From NCBI GenBank assembly GCA_038521345.1, contig JBCBKU010000011.1, positions 1 to 64,000 on the forward strand: DNA of 64,000 nucleotides, read 5' to 3'. The stretch's first letter is position 1, and every line of letters starts with the position of its first letter. Under the pieces are notes generated by a model that saw nothing but the letters and a program-made list of their open reading frames with translations, made no database searches and had not been told where the DNA came from. This DNA comes from JBCBKU01 sp038521345. Lineage in GTDB: Bacteria; Pseudomonadota; Alphaproteobacteria; Rhodobacterales; Rhodobacteraceae. A program made the translations under genes and the position numbers. Positions 27,378 to 35,520 of the stretch are shown here, in pieces.

Positions 27378-28286
27378 TCAGAGGTTGGGTTCGCGCCCCG
27401 CGGCCATTGCGACGGTGCCGACCAGCGCATCAAGCCGGCCGCCGGCGTCGAAATCCGTCCATGGTGGCAGCACCCAGACCACCAGATCGTGGCGCCCCTC
27501 ATCGGAGCGCGGGGACAATAGATAGCGGGCCATGGCTCTGAACGGGTCCGATCCGTGTGCATGAAGATCAACCTCGGCCCCCGTCGCAGCCCGTATTGCC
27601 GGCTGCACCCGCAGATAGTCGCGCCGGTGCAGATCGACGAAGCTTGTGCCCACCAATGCGATCCGTGGTCCGGCCCGGGGCGGGACGACATCGGGCAAGA
27701 CATAGATCGGCGTGTCTTCCCGACGCGGTCCCGCCCCGCAGCCGCCCATCGCACCGGTGAGAGACATGGACGCGCCGCTTCGGCTGAGCCTCAGGTCGGC
27801 AGGCCGGACGCCGCGCCGACCGGTCGCATCGGCAAGGCTGATCGCCGACTCGAGCGCGCCTTCGGTGGTCCAGTGCGGATCGGCACGGAAGTGAAAGGCC
27901 ACCGACCGGTCGGCGGCGGGCAAGAGATCGACGGCAATCGCGCCCGTGGCGCGCATGGCATCCAGCGTTTCGCGATAGGTGTGCCGCAAACCGGTCCGCT
28001 CGGCCTCGGCCAGACCCGGCGCAACCGCACCACGGGGCGGCGGGACAAGAACGACCAAGACCTTCCCGTCGTTGCGAAGGCGCGCCACCAGCCCGGCCCA
28101 TGCGTCTATGGCTGCAGCTCCGGGCCGGACCGTCGGCGCAGCATCTCGAGGATCAAGAACCCAACCGTCCTCCAGATCCCGGGCCTCCGGCACCGGACAG
28201 GCGAGCGCAGCCCCGCCAATCAGTATTCCGGCCAGACCGAACACGGCCGCCCGTACCCGCCGCGATCCCGCAAATTTCCGCACCAT
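27378..28286 (-). CDS. Secreted SGNH/AlgX-AlgJ-like protein
   Basis: A 302-residue protein with an N-terminal basic stretch and hydrophobic segment (VRAAVFGLAGILIGGAALA) that looks like a signal peptide, so it is periplasmic. The body matches the SGNH-type domain of alginate O-acetylation proteins AlgX/AlgJ: VLVVLVPPPRG, an FHFRADPHWTTEGA block (the D-x-HWT catalytic Asp-His pair) and an IALVGTSFVD segment with the candidate nucleophile Ser. It may acetylate or bind an envelope polysaccharide. It ends about 140 bases before the eCIS ATPase start and reads the same way, so it may share a promoter with the eCIS. No AlgI-type partner is in the window. Confidence 0.72.
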   Translation of the reverse strand: MVRKFAGSRRVRAAVFGLAGILIGGAALACPVPEARDLEDGWVLDPRDAAPTVRPGAAAIDAWAGLVARLRNDGKVLVVLVPPPRGAVAPGLAEAERTGLRHTYRETLDAMRATGAIAVDLLPAADRSVAFHFRADPHWTTEGALESAISLADATGRRGVRPADLRLSRSGASMSLTGAMGGCGAGPRREDTPIYVLPDVVPPRAGPRIALVGTSFVDLHRRDYLRVQPAIRAATGAEVDLHAHGSDPFRAMARYLLSPRSDEGRHDLVVWVLPPWTDFDAGGRLDALVGTVAMAAGREPNL

Positions 28287-28783
28287 GCGCGCCCCCCGGC
28301 CTCAGCCCAGAACGCCCCAACCCGGCCCAAACCTGCGATCGGGTGTCTTGCCATACGGTGAATCGCCGCCGGGTTTCCAAGACCTTGGTAAACGCGATTT
28401 GGCGCCGCCCACCCGGTCATCGTTTCCAGCGCTGCGACAAGCGTCCATGATGACGCCGATCATTGATCCGGCGCGCTGTGCCGTTGAAAACCCGAAAAAA
28501 GACGGCACACCAATGCGTTACCGGTCGCGCCATGCCGCCCCGACCCGTTGAATTGCCGGTCGATCCATAATCTTGCTGCCGTCAAACGGCCCCTCGTGGC
28601 ACTTTTTTGGCAGGATCGGCGCGGCACACGCCGCCAAATCGCCCTCGGGCCGGCGCATTGGGTCCCCACCCAAGCCACACTCCCCCGGTCGGGTGAACTC
28701 GGGCGACAGACGCGCCGATCCGGTACCGGCGCCGCCCTTCCGGAACCCGGCGCGGCACCTGATTGCGTATGGAGACGAGTGAC
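28287..28783. other. Intergenic region between divergent genes (497 bases)
   Basis: This is the longest gene-free stretch of the window. Neither strand carries a frame with convincing family similarity or codon use. It must hold the promoter of the minus-strand SGNH/eCIS run and of the plus-strand peptide gene. The only clear element I see is a sigma-54-like box at 28597-28612. Confidence 0.6.
28597..28612 (+). promoter_or_regulatory. Candidate sigma-54 promoter box
   Basis: The sequence TGGCACTTTTTTGGCA fits the sigma-54 consensus TGGCAC-N5-TTGCA with the GG (-24) and GC (-12) at the right distance and a single mismatch at the T before GC. It points toward the small gene at 28784, leaving a leader of about 160 bases. 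I see no enhancer site, so this is tentative. Confidence 0.35.
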
Positions 28784-28918
28784 ATGGATACAAAGACCCC
28801 AACAAAGTCCGGGACTGCTCCGGTCGACACGCCGTCCTCGGCGCCGGCGCCGAAGGCGACGGACACGGCCGACGAGACCGGACCGCTGGTCCTTCTCAAG
28901 GACTGGGCCTCGATCTAG
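28784..28918 (+). CDS. Small hypothetical protein (44 aa)
   Basis: A 44-residue ORF preceded by GGAGACGAGTGAC, a good ribosome site. The first 33 residues are Thr, Pro, Ala and Asp-rich and contain no bulky hydrophobics; the last 11 residues (PLVLLKDWASI) are hydrophobic and aromatic. It reads in the same direction as the TfoX-like gene 42 bases downstream. No family recognised. The leader/core appearance is like a secreted or modified peptide, but no modifying enzyme or transporter is adjacent. Confidence 0.5.
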   Translation: MDTKTPTKSGTAPVDTPSSAPAPKATDTADETGPLVLLKDWASI

Positions 28919-28960
28919 GCACCCTTTCCGTCGGATGCCCCGCAGGCTAGGTGTCGTCGC

Positions 28961-29305
28961 ATGGCAACGCCGATCTCGAGCATTCGCAACCTTGGCCCGG
29001 CGAGCGAGGCGGCCTTCGCCCGCGCCGGCATCACCAGTGCAGAAGAACTGCGCGACCTTGGTACGGATGCCGCCTATGCCCGCCTTCTGGCATCCGGCGC
29101 GCGTCCGCATTTCATCGGGTACTATGTGATCGAGATGGGTCTGCAGGGCCGCCCCTGGAACGATTGCAAAGGCGCGGAAAAAGACGCGCTTCGCATCCGC
29201 TTTGACACGCTTGTGGCAGCGACATCAAAGAACGCCCCACCCGCCGGTATCGAAGACATCCTTGATCGGATCGGAACAGGCGATCCGGCACGGCGGGCCG
29301 GCTAG
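28961..29305 (+). CDS. TfoX/Sxy C-terminal domain family protein
   Basis: A 114-residue protein with the helix-hairpin-helix pattern of the TfoX C-terminal domain: ISSIRNLGPASEAAFARAGI, then SAEELRDLGTDAAYARLLASG and HFIGYYVIEMGLQGRPWND. In Haemophilus the full-length family induces competence; stand-alone C-terminal domains in Rhodobacteraceae have no established role. The start is the first ATG after GTGTCGTCGC, with only a weak ribosome site. Confidence 0.82.
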   Translation: MATPISSIRNLGPASEAAFARAGITSAEELRDLGTDAAYARLLASGARPHFIGYYVIEMGLQGRPWNDCKGAEKDALRIRFDTLVAATSKNAPPAGIEDILDRIGTGDPARRAG

Positions 29306-29371
29306 AGCGCGACCCGCCTCTTCGTCTCGATAAAGAAACGCATGATCCGGACGGAACCGCCCGGCGTGCGG

Positions 29372-29794
29372 TTAGCCGACGACCTCGACGCCCGCGAAGA
29401 AATAGGCGATCTCTTCGGCCGCGGTTTCGGGCGCATCCGAGCCGTGAACCGAGTTCTCACCGACACTCTCGGCAAACTCCGCGCGGATCGTGCCCGCTTC
29501 GGCATCCGCAGGATTGGTGGCGCCCATGACTTCCCGGTTCTTGGCGATCGCGCCTTCGCCTTCGAGAACCTGAACCACGACAGGGCCCGAGGCCATGAAG
29601 GTGACCAGTTCGTCATAGAACGGGCGCTCGGCGTGGACTTTGTAGAACTCGCCTGCCTGCGCCGGGGTCAGCTGCATGCGCTTCTGAGCGACGATGCGCA
29701 GCCCCGCCTCTTCGAACTTGGCATTGATCTTGCCGGTGAGATTCCGCGATGTCGCGTCCGGTTTGATGATGGAAAGCGTGCGTTCGATCGCCAT
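29372..29794 (-). CDS. ndk: Nucleoside diphosphate kinase
   Basis: A 140-residue NDP kinase, the usual bacterial length. It transfers the gamma phosphate between nucleoside triphosphates and diphosphates via a phospho-His. MAIERTLSIIKPDA at the start and the active-site block with NSVHGSD (catalytic His) are diagnostic; the nucleotide-binding Lys is in IIKPDA. It stands alone, convergent with the TfoX-like gene. Confidence 0.97.
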   Translation of the reverse strand: MAIERTLSIIKPDATSRNLTGKINAKFEEAGLRIVAQKRMQLTPAQAGEFYKVHAERPFYDELVTFMASGPVVVQVLEGEGAIAKNREVMGATNPADAEAGTIRAEFAESVGENSVHGSDAPETAAEEIAYFFAGVEVVG

Positions 29795-29887
29795 GGTCCT
29801 TGCCCTTCTACAGAAAGCGGCGGACCCCTGCCCGCCGCTCGGATTGGCGCTCGCCTAGCACGGGGCGGGCGGGATGGGAAGGCTCGT

Positions 29888-30538
29888 TCAGTCTGCCTTC
29901 AAAAGGGGCTGTTGGAGGCCGACGGTGGGGCGGTTTTCCGGATAATAGAACCCAGCCCCGTTCACATGTTTGCCCCCCATGAAGAGCATGTTGGGGGTGT
30001 CTTCCCGGACGTAGAGAAGGTCGTGGTCGATCACCACGTCGCTGCCCTCGACGAAGCGGAGGAGCACACAAGGCTTGCCGAGAATGTCTTGTGCGACGCC
30101 CACCTCAAAGGGCGCGTCTCCGCAAGCGCCGGGCGGTAGGTTGTTCATCCGGGCGGCCATGGGTTCTGCTTTCACAGTGATCTCCAGCTTCTTGTTCAGG
30201 ACATAGTCCTGGCTCCAGGCCCCGGGCGCGGCGGGGTTTTCCTCATGCCAGACCAGATAGCCCGCGAAATCGTAGGTCACCAATGGCACGGTGCAGGCCG
30301 GATCGCCGAAGACGGTGATCGCGGCGGCAAAGCTGTCGTCGGCCCCGTAGGTGAAGTCTCGGAGCAGGTAGGTAGGTGTCGGGACGCCGCCATCGGGGTC
30401 GGCGGTGGGCCGGATCTCGCAGGCGAAGGATGTCCAGCGGCCGGTGATCCGGTCCTTCAGACCGTCGAGGCTGGTGTCTTCGGCAAGGGCCGGCGACGCC
30501 GCGGTAATCCCGGCGGCGAGGATAAGAAAGGGGCGCAT
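29888..30538 (-). CDS. Secreted protein of unknown function, possibly APCDD1-like
   Basis: Start chosen at 30538, where GGAGAGCGAC precedes an ATG followed by a signal peptide (MRPFLILAAGITAASPALA, cut after ALA). The mature ~195 residues contain LKDRITGRWTSFACEIRP, LLRDFTYGADDSF and YDFAGYLVWHEE, a beta-rich pattern that reminds me of the APCDD1 domain; this match is only from memory of the motif. Four cysteines could form two disulfides in the periplasm. It is divergent from the HxlR regulator and likely under its control. Confidence 0.6.
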   Translation of the reverse strand: MRPFLILAAGITAASPALAEDTSLDGLKDRITGRWTSFACEIRPTADPDGGVPTPTYLLRDFTYGADDSFAAAITVFGDPACTVPLVTYDFAGYLVWHEENPAAPGAWSQDYVLNKKLEITVKAEPMAARMNNLPPGACGDAPFEVGVAQDILGKPCVLLRFVEGSDVVIDHDLLYVREDTPNMLFMGGKHVNGAGFYYPENRPTVGLQQPLLKAD

Positions 30539-30595
30539 GTCGCTCTCCATCATTGACGATGGCCTCTTATTCAGCGCAGGAATTCGGATATGACA

Positions 30596-30620
30596 ACTAG
30601 CCATTAATTTATGAGGTAGT
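30596..30620. promoter_or_regulatory. Candidate HxlR operator between divergent genes
   Basis: An imperfect dyad, ACTAG-N15-GTAGT like (GACAACTAG ... GAGGTAGTC), with an AT-rich centre CATTAATTTATG, lies just upstream of the HxlR start codon and within the shared promoter. It fits the style of HxlR operators (short AC TA-type half sites), which suggests autoregulation and control of the secreted protein. Confidence 0.35.
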
Positions 30621-30621
30621 C

Positions 30622-30957
30622 ATGAAAAGCGGACCTTTGGCACCCGACCCGGTGGGCGATTGCCCGGTCACCCAGTGTCTCCGCGTGATCGGCGGCAAGT
30701 GGAAGCCGGTAATCCTGTTCTGCGTCGCAGGCGGCGTGGACCGGTTCGGCGCAATGGGCCGTGCGATTCCCGGAATCACCAAGCAGATGCTCACCCAACA
30801 GCTTCGCGAATTGGAAGGAGATGGGGTGCTGCACCGTGAGGTCTTTGCCGAAGTTCCGCCGCGAGTCGAGTACAGCCTCACCGAACGCGGACAGTCATTG
30901 CTTCCGGTCATCAAAGCGATGGAGCAGTGGGGCAAGACAGCCAAGGGGCCGTCTTAG
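30622..30957 (+). CDS. HxlR family transcriptional regulator
   Basis: A 111-residue winged-helix regulator. The motif DCPVTQCLRVIGGKWKPVILFCV contains the conserved HxlR Cys and GGKW; PGITKQMLTQQLRELEGDGVLHREVFAEVPPRVEYSLTERGQSL gives the recognition helix and wing. Cys residues at 15, 20 and 31 could sense electrophiles or oxidants. Its stop overlaps the GTG start of the HIT gene (TAGTG). Confidence 0.92.
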   Translation: MKSGPLAPDPVGDCPVTQCLRVIGGKWKPVILFCVAGGVDRFGAMGRAIPGITKQMLTQQLRELEGDGVLHREVFAEVPPRVEYSLTERGQSLLPVIKAMEQWGKTAKGPS

Positions 30958-31349
30958 TGTCCACGTCCGATTGCCGCTTCTGCCGCGCCAATGGCCAGCT
31001 CGGCGATGCGCCGCGCAGCGCCAGCTCCAGCTTCTATATGCTCATGAGCCGCGACCCCGAGCTTCCCGGGGCGGTCATGGTCATCCCTGAACGCCATGTG
31101 GAAACCCCGTTTGACCTGACGCCCGCGGAATGGGCTGAAATGCCGGATGCGCTGGCAGCGGCGCGCGCGGCACTCACCGAATTCGATCCGGACGGCTACA
31201 CGATGGGCTGGAATGTTGGCGCCGTTGCCGGGCAAACGGTCGGCCATGTCCACCTTCATGTGATTGCGCGTTGGAAGGAAGGCCCGCATGCGGGCATGGG
31301 CCTAAGGGTCCCGCTGAAGCACCCCGACGGATCGTGGACCCGCTCCTAG
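30957..31349 (+). CDS. HIT family protein (nucleotide hydrolase)
   Basis: A histidine-triad protein with the catalytic GHVHLHVIAR block (HxHxH), which hydrolyses or transfers nucleotide monophosphates. An N-terminal DCRFCRANGQ motif could bind zinc with later histidines. I chose a GTG at 30957, which overlaps the HxlR stop and has AAGGGG 10 bases upstream; an ATG at 30927 is in frame but lies inside the HxlR gene. Product about 130 residues. Confidence 0.88.
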   Translation: MSTSDCRFCRANGQLGDAPRSASSSFYMLMSRDPELPGAVMVIPERHVETPFDLTPAEWAEMPDALAAARAALTEFDPDGYTMGWNVGAVAGQTVGHVHLHVIARWKEGPHAGMGLRVPLKHPDGSWTRS

Positions 31350-31394
31350 CCAGCATCCCTTCCGGTGCACCGCTCGCTCTGCTAGGGCGAGGCC

Positions 31395-33236
31395 ATGCTC
31401 CGCATCACCGATATCCGCTATGCCGTTGACGGGCGCCCGTTGTTCGAGGGGGCGACCGCCACGATTCCCGAGGGCCACAAGGTGGGTCTTGTCGGACGCA
31501 ACGGCACCGGCAAGACGACGCTCTTTCGCCTGATCCGGGGCGAACTCGCGCTGGAGGCAGGGGACATTTCACTTCCGCCCCGGACCCGCGTCGGCGGGGT
31601 CGCTCAGGAGGTGCCGGCTTCGGCAACATCGCTACTCGACACCGTGCTTGAGGCCGACACCGAGCGGGCCGGCCTTCTGGCGGAGGCGGAAACGGCGACG
31701 GACCCAACCCGCATCGCCGACATCCAGACACGCCTTGCCGATATCGACGCCTGGTCGGCCGAGGCGCGGGCATCGACCATTCTCAAGGGGCTTGGTTTCA
31801 CCGAAGCCGAACAGGCCATGCCGTGCTCGGCCTTCTCGGGCGGCTGGCGGATGCGCGTCGCGCTGGCGGGCGTTCTTTTCGCAAGGCCGGATCTCCTCCT
31901 GCTTGACGAACCGACGAACTATCTCGATCTCGAAGGCGCGCTCTGGCTTGAAGCCTATCTTGCCCGCTACCCGCATACGGTGCTCGTCATCTCCCACGAC
32001 CGGGGGCTTCTGACCCGGGCGGTGGGCGCGATCCTGCATCTCGAGGACCGGAATCTGACGCTGTATCAGGGTGACTATGAGACCTTCGCCAAGACCCGGG
32101 CGGCCCGGCTTGCCGTCGCCGAGGCCGAAGCCAAGAAGCAGGAGACGCGCCGCGCACATCTGCAAAGCTTTGTGGACCGGTTTCGCTACAAAGCCTCGAA
32201 GGCCCGGCAGGCTCAGTCGCGGCTGAAGATGATCGAGCGCATGGCGCCCATCACGTCCCCGGCCGAAGCCGCACTGAAGCGGTTCTCGTTCCCCGAACCC
32301 GAAGAGCTGTCACCGCCTATCGTGAACCTTGAAAGCGCGGCGGTCGGCTATGGCGAAACGACAATCCTGTCGAAACTGTCGCTGCGCATCGATCAGGACG
32401 ACCGGATCGCACTTCTGGGAAAGAACGGAGAAGGAAAATCGACGCTGTCGAAACTCCTGACCGGAAAGCTCGACGCCCAGGGCGGGCGCATCACCCGCGC
32501 CTCGAAACTGCGCATCGGGTACTTCGCGCAGCACCAGCTGGACGAATTGCACGCCGACGAGACCCCGCTTGACCATATCCGCCGCCTGCGGCCGGACGAG
32601 ACACCCGCGAAGCTGCGCGCCCGCCTTGCCGGATTCGGCATCGGGCCGGAACAGGCCGATACGATCGCCGGGCGGCTCTCAGGTGGGCAAAAGGCGCGGC
32701 TTTCGCTGCTGCTGGCCACGATTGACGCGCCGCATCTGCTGATCCTCGACGAACCGACAAACCACCTCGACATGGAGAGCCGCGAAGCGCTCGTCGAGGC
32801 GCTGACGGCCTATAGCGGCGCCGTGGTGATCGTCAGCCACGACATGCACCTTCTCTCGCTGGTGGCCGACCGTCTCTGGCTGGTCCGAGCCGGCCGAGTC
32901 GCGCCTTACGAAGGAGATCTCGACGCCTATCGCCGGGATATCCTGTCCGAGCCGGCGCCGAAGGCCGGCAAGCCGAAAGCGGTCAAACGCGCATCGAAGG
33001 AAACGCTGCAGACACTCCGGTCCGACGTGAAGACCTGCGAGGCCCGGGTGGCCAAACTCGAGGACATGCGTGAGAAACTGGCCAAGAAGCTTGCCGATCC
33101 ATCCATGTATGACGAGGAAAAGCTGGCGGAAACCGAGGTCTGGCAGAAGAAATACGCCGAGGTAATGGAGGCAATGGACCGCGCCGAGGCGCTCTGGCTG
33201 GCTGCCATGGACCGTCTGGAAAAGGCCGAGGCCTAG
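31395..33236 (+). CDS. ABC-F family ATPase (YheS/Uup-like)
   Basis: A 613-residue soluble protein with two ABC domains and no membrane segments. Walker A motifs are GRNGTGKTT (about residue 36) and GKNGEGKST (about 337); signature motifs FSGGWRMR and LSGGQKAR; Walker B LLLLDEPTNYLD and LLILDEPTNHLD. The inter-domain linker (residues 235-300) is basic and helical as in ribosome-binding ABC-F proteins, and the C-terminal ~80 residues form a coiled coil. ABC-F members act on stalled ribosomes. It stands alone 45 bases after the HIT gene. Confidence 0.93.
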   Translation: MLRITDIRYAVDGRPLFEGATATIPEGHKVGLVGRNGTGKTTLFRLIRGELALEAGDISLPPRTRVGGVAQEVPASATSLLDTVLEADTERAGLLAEAETATDPTRIADIQTRLADIDAWSAEARASTILKGLGFTEAEQAMPCSAFSGGWRMRVALAGVLFARPDLLLLDEPTNYLDLEGALWLEAYLARYPHTVLVISHDRGLLTRAVGAILHLEDRNLTLYQGDYETFAKTRAARLAVAEAEAKKQETRRAHLQSFVDRFRYKASKARQAQSRLKMIERMAPITSPAEAALKRFSFPEPEELSPPIVNLESAAVGYGETTILSKLSLRIDQDDRIALLGKNGEGKSTLSKLLTGKLDAQGGRITRASKLRIGYFAQHQLDELHADETPLDHIRRLRPDETPAKLRARLAGFGIGPEQADTIAGRLSGGQKARLSLLLATIDAPHLLILDEPTNHLDMESREALVEALTAYSGAVVIVSHDMHLLSLVADRLWLVRAGRVAPYEGDLDAYRRDILSEPAPKAGKPKAVKRASKETLQTLRSDVKTCEARVAKLEDMREKLAKKLADPSMYDEEKLAETEVWQKKYAEVMEAMDRAEALWLAAMDRLEKAEA

Positions 33237-33302
33237 CCGGGCCACCCTTGCCGATCCGACACGCGTGTCTGGACAGACAATCGGGCCGAAGCCCTCTTCC
33301 GC

Positions 33303-33575
33303 CTAACGAAGAGCCTTGTGCCTGAACGCGCTGGATTGCTGATCGCGGGCCAGTGTCCGCATTTCCGCCTGATTGAGCGCCAAGAATATCTCGTCAGGAG
33401 TCAGCCCTTTGGCGCGCGACCTTGCCCAGATCCGCCAAACCGACGCGGGTGACCAGGGGAGAGCGGCCTCGGACAACCACTTTCTTAAAGGTGCGGGCAA
33501 CCCGTCGTATGCGGCCATCGGGTCGCCGCGGCGCCGCTTTCGACGCAGGCTGCATTGTCCGAGGTTTCGGCTCAC
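33303..33575 (-). CDS. DUF6525 family protein
   Basis: A 90-residue basic protein with the family core RRKRRRGDPMAAYDGLPAPLRKWLSEAALPWSP, which I know from Rhodobacterales genomes. The longer start (33575) keeps the conserved Arg-rich segment. It overlaps the stop of the DUF1826 gene by 4 bases, so it is probably its co-transcribed partner. Function unknown. Confidence 0.78.
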   Translation of the reverse strand: MSRNLGQCSLRRKRRRGDPMAAYDGLPAPLRKWLSEAALPWSPASVWRIWARSRAKGLTPDEIFLALNQAEMRTLARDQQSSAFRHKALR

Positions 33576-34207
33576 TCTTCGTCCGTCAGTTCAAAGATCG
33601 GATCGAGCACCAGAACGAGCCTGGTTTCGCCGCTGCCTTCAATGGGTGGCGAACGGTGCAACAGCCCGGATGCCGGTTCACTGGGCCAGAGTGTTCCACG
33701 CAGCAGGATCGGCGCGCCGGTTTGTACGGTGAACAGCCGCCCGGGATCCGAACCGTTCGTCGAAAACCCGTACTGGGTCCCAGTGCCCCGATAGGTACAG
33801 ACCAGCCGGGCCGTAATCGCGTCGACGTGGAACTTCCGGCAGGCATTCGTCGTGACGGCATCCAACCGCAGCCTCAGATACTTCACCTGCATCAGGTCGG
33901 CAAAAACCTCTGCCAAATCAACGATATCCCGTTGAAGCCAGTCACGCTCTGACCCAACAGGCATTCCCGCCAGATCAAACAGATGCCCGACGGTTCTGGC
34001 GACCGCATTGGACCCCAGAACGACCCGGCCACATGGCAAGAGCGCCGGGTCGAGACCGTCCAACCACGATTGAACCTTCGATGGTGTTTGCCGGCTCCAG
34101 ACAGCAGCCGAACAACCAGGATCCAGAAATGCGCCCAGTGATGCCGAGCCATCTACCCTCGCGACGGCGCGGTCAGCGGCCTCGATCGTTGCTCCTGGGA
34201 AGCTCAT
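33572..34207 (-). CDS. DUF1826 family protein
   Basis: A 211-residue protein, start taken at the ATG that overlaps the GTPase stop (ATGA). It contains LRLDAVTTNACRKFHVDAITARLVCTYRGTGTQY, with a His-x-Asp pair as in the DUF1826 family, and a C-terminal ETRLVLVLDP strand. DUF1826 genes commonly sit next to COG0523 GTPases, as here, so a role in metal (zinc) handling is inferred. No signal peptide or membrane segment. Confidence 0.82.
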   Translation of the reverse strand: MSFPGATIEAADRAVARVDGSASLGAFLDPGCSAAVWSRQTPSKVQSWLDGLDPALLPCGRVVLGSNAVARTVGHLFDLAGMPVGSERDWLQRDIVDLAEVFADLMQVKYLRLRLDAVTTNACRKFHVDAITARLVCTYRGTGTQYGFSTNGSDPGRLFTVQTGAPILLRGTLWPSEPASGLLHRSPPIEGSGETRLVLVLDPIFELTDEE

Positions 34208-35415
34208 GCGTCTGCCGCGGTACGACGCCAGACCGGGAACGGATCCGGATAGTCGGGGACATCGTAGGGGCCAGTTGTCGCGTCGGCGGGGACGAGGCAA
34301 TCGTCCAAGCGGGCTTTCAATGACGGCCAGTCAAACTCGGCACCAATGAACACAAGTTCCTGCCGGCGGTCACCCCAAGGCTCTTCCCAATGGGCGTCCA
34401 TATAGGCCTTTGCATAATCGCTGTCGGGCCATCTCTCCTTTGGAACCATGGCCCACCAATTGCCGAGCGGCGTGATGCTCGACAAAGCACCTGCCAGCGA
34501 AAACTCGATGACCCATTCTGGCCGGGTCGAAATCCAGAAGTGTCCTTTGGCACGCACCACGTTGGGCATCATGTCCTGTAGAACTGCCTGAATCTTTTCC
34601 GGCACAAACGGACGGCGCGCACGATAAACCTCGGACGTGACCCCATACTCTTCGGTTTCTGGTACATGGTCGGCAAAACCGTAGAGCTCCTTGGCCCACA
34701 TGGGGTGCTCGTGGGCCTGCTGAAAGTCGAACAATCCGGTGTCAAGGATCTTGTCGGCCGAAACAGAAGATTGGTTAGTCTCAACGATCTCGGCGTCGGC
34801 ATTCAGGCTGCGAATTATCTTTCGGGCCGCATCAACTTTTTGCGGCCCCGCGTCATCAACCTTGTTGAGAATCACGACGTCGGCAAACTCGATCTGATCC
34901 GTCAGCAAATGGACCAATGTGCGGTCGTCCTCCTCACCCATGGTTTCGCCACGGTCCTTGAGGAAATCGTGAGACGAATAGTCGTTCAGCAGGTTCACCG
35001 CATCGACAACCGTGACCATGGTGTCGAGCCGGGCAACATCGGACAGGCTTTGACCGTACTCATCCCGAAAGTCGAATGTCGCCGCCACGGGAAGCGGTTC
35101 GGAAATACCGGTGGACTCGATCAGCAGATAATCAAAACGACCCTCGGAAGCGAGACGTCGAACTTCATCGAGAAGATCGTCGCGGAGCGTGCAGCAAATG
35201 CATCCGTTCGACATCTCGACCAGCGTTTCGTCCGTCCGGCTGAGTTCGGTGTCGGCCCGAACAAGGTCGGCGTCGATATTCACCTCGGACATGTCATTGA
35301 CGATGACGGCAACCCGTCGTCCTTCGCGATTGTTCAGAACACGGTTCAAAAGGGTCGTCTTACCCGCACCGAGAAACCCTGAAAGGACCGTGACAGGCAG
35401 GCGATTATCTTGCAT
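34204..35415 (-). CDS. COG0523 (CobW/ZigA-type) GTPase, putative zinc metallochaperone
   Basis: A 403-residue G3E-class GTPase. Walker A GFLGAGKT is at residues 13-20, the metal-binding CxCC motif (C72, C74, C75) follows switch I, NKVD is the guanine motif, and the CobW C-terminal domain is present (GHFWISTRP). Such proteins deliver zinc or cobalt to target enzymes under limitation. It is first in an operon with DUF1826 and DUF6525, divergent from an Rrf2 regulator across a dyad operator. The Zn role is inferred from family and partners. Confidence 0.9.
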   Translation of the reverse strand: MQDNRLPVTVLSGFLGAGKTTLLNRVLNNREGRRVAVIVNDMSEVNIDADLVRADTELSRTDETLVEMSNGCICCTLRDDLLDEVRRLASEGRFDYLLIESTGISEPLPVAATFDFRDEYGQSLSDVARLDTMVTVVDAVNLLNDYSSHDFLKDRGETMGEEDDRTLVHLLTDQIEFADVVILNKVDDAGPQKVDAARKIIRSLNADAEIVETNQSSVSADKILDTGLFDFQQAHEHPMWAKELYGFADHVPETEEYGVTSEVYRARRPFVPEKIQAVLQDMMPNVVRAKGHFWISTRPEWVIEFSLAGALSSITPLGNWWAMVPKERWPDSDYAKAYMDAHWEEPWGDRRQELVFIGAEFDWPSLKARLDDCLVPADATTGPYDVPDYPDPFPVWRRTAADA

Positions 35416-35445
35416 GGGTTTACTCCGTTGAGTGTGCCGAGAGTC

Positions 35446-35492
35446 ACGTAACCTATGCAGTTACTGGACGAATGCAACTGCTATTGTTACGT
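35446..35492. promoter_or_regulatory. Inverted 17-base operator pair between GTPase and Rrf2 genes
   Basis: Two 17-base arms, ACGTAACCTATGCAGTT (35446-35462) and, on the opposite strand, ACGTAACAATAGCAGTT (35476-35492), match at 13 of 17 positions and are separated by 13 bases. Each arm is part of an AAC-N7-GTT dyad (for example GTAACCTATGCAGTTAC). This fits a dimer-binding regulator occupying two sites in the divergent promoter, most simply the Rrf2 protein encoded to the right. Confidence 0.6.
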
Positions 35493-35520
35493 AAGCGGCC
35501 TGCTTTGAGATAAACAGAAT

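Noticed and set aside
28287..28508. Minus-strand frames of 66-75 codons upstream of the SGNH gene
   Set aside because: They are basic, lack similarity and ribosome sites, and overlap each other in different frames.
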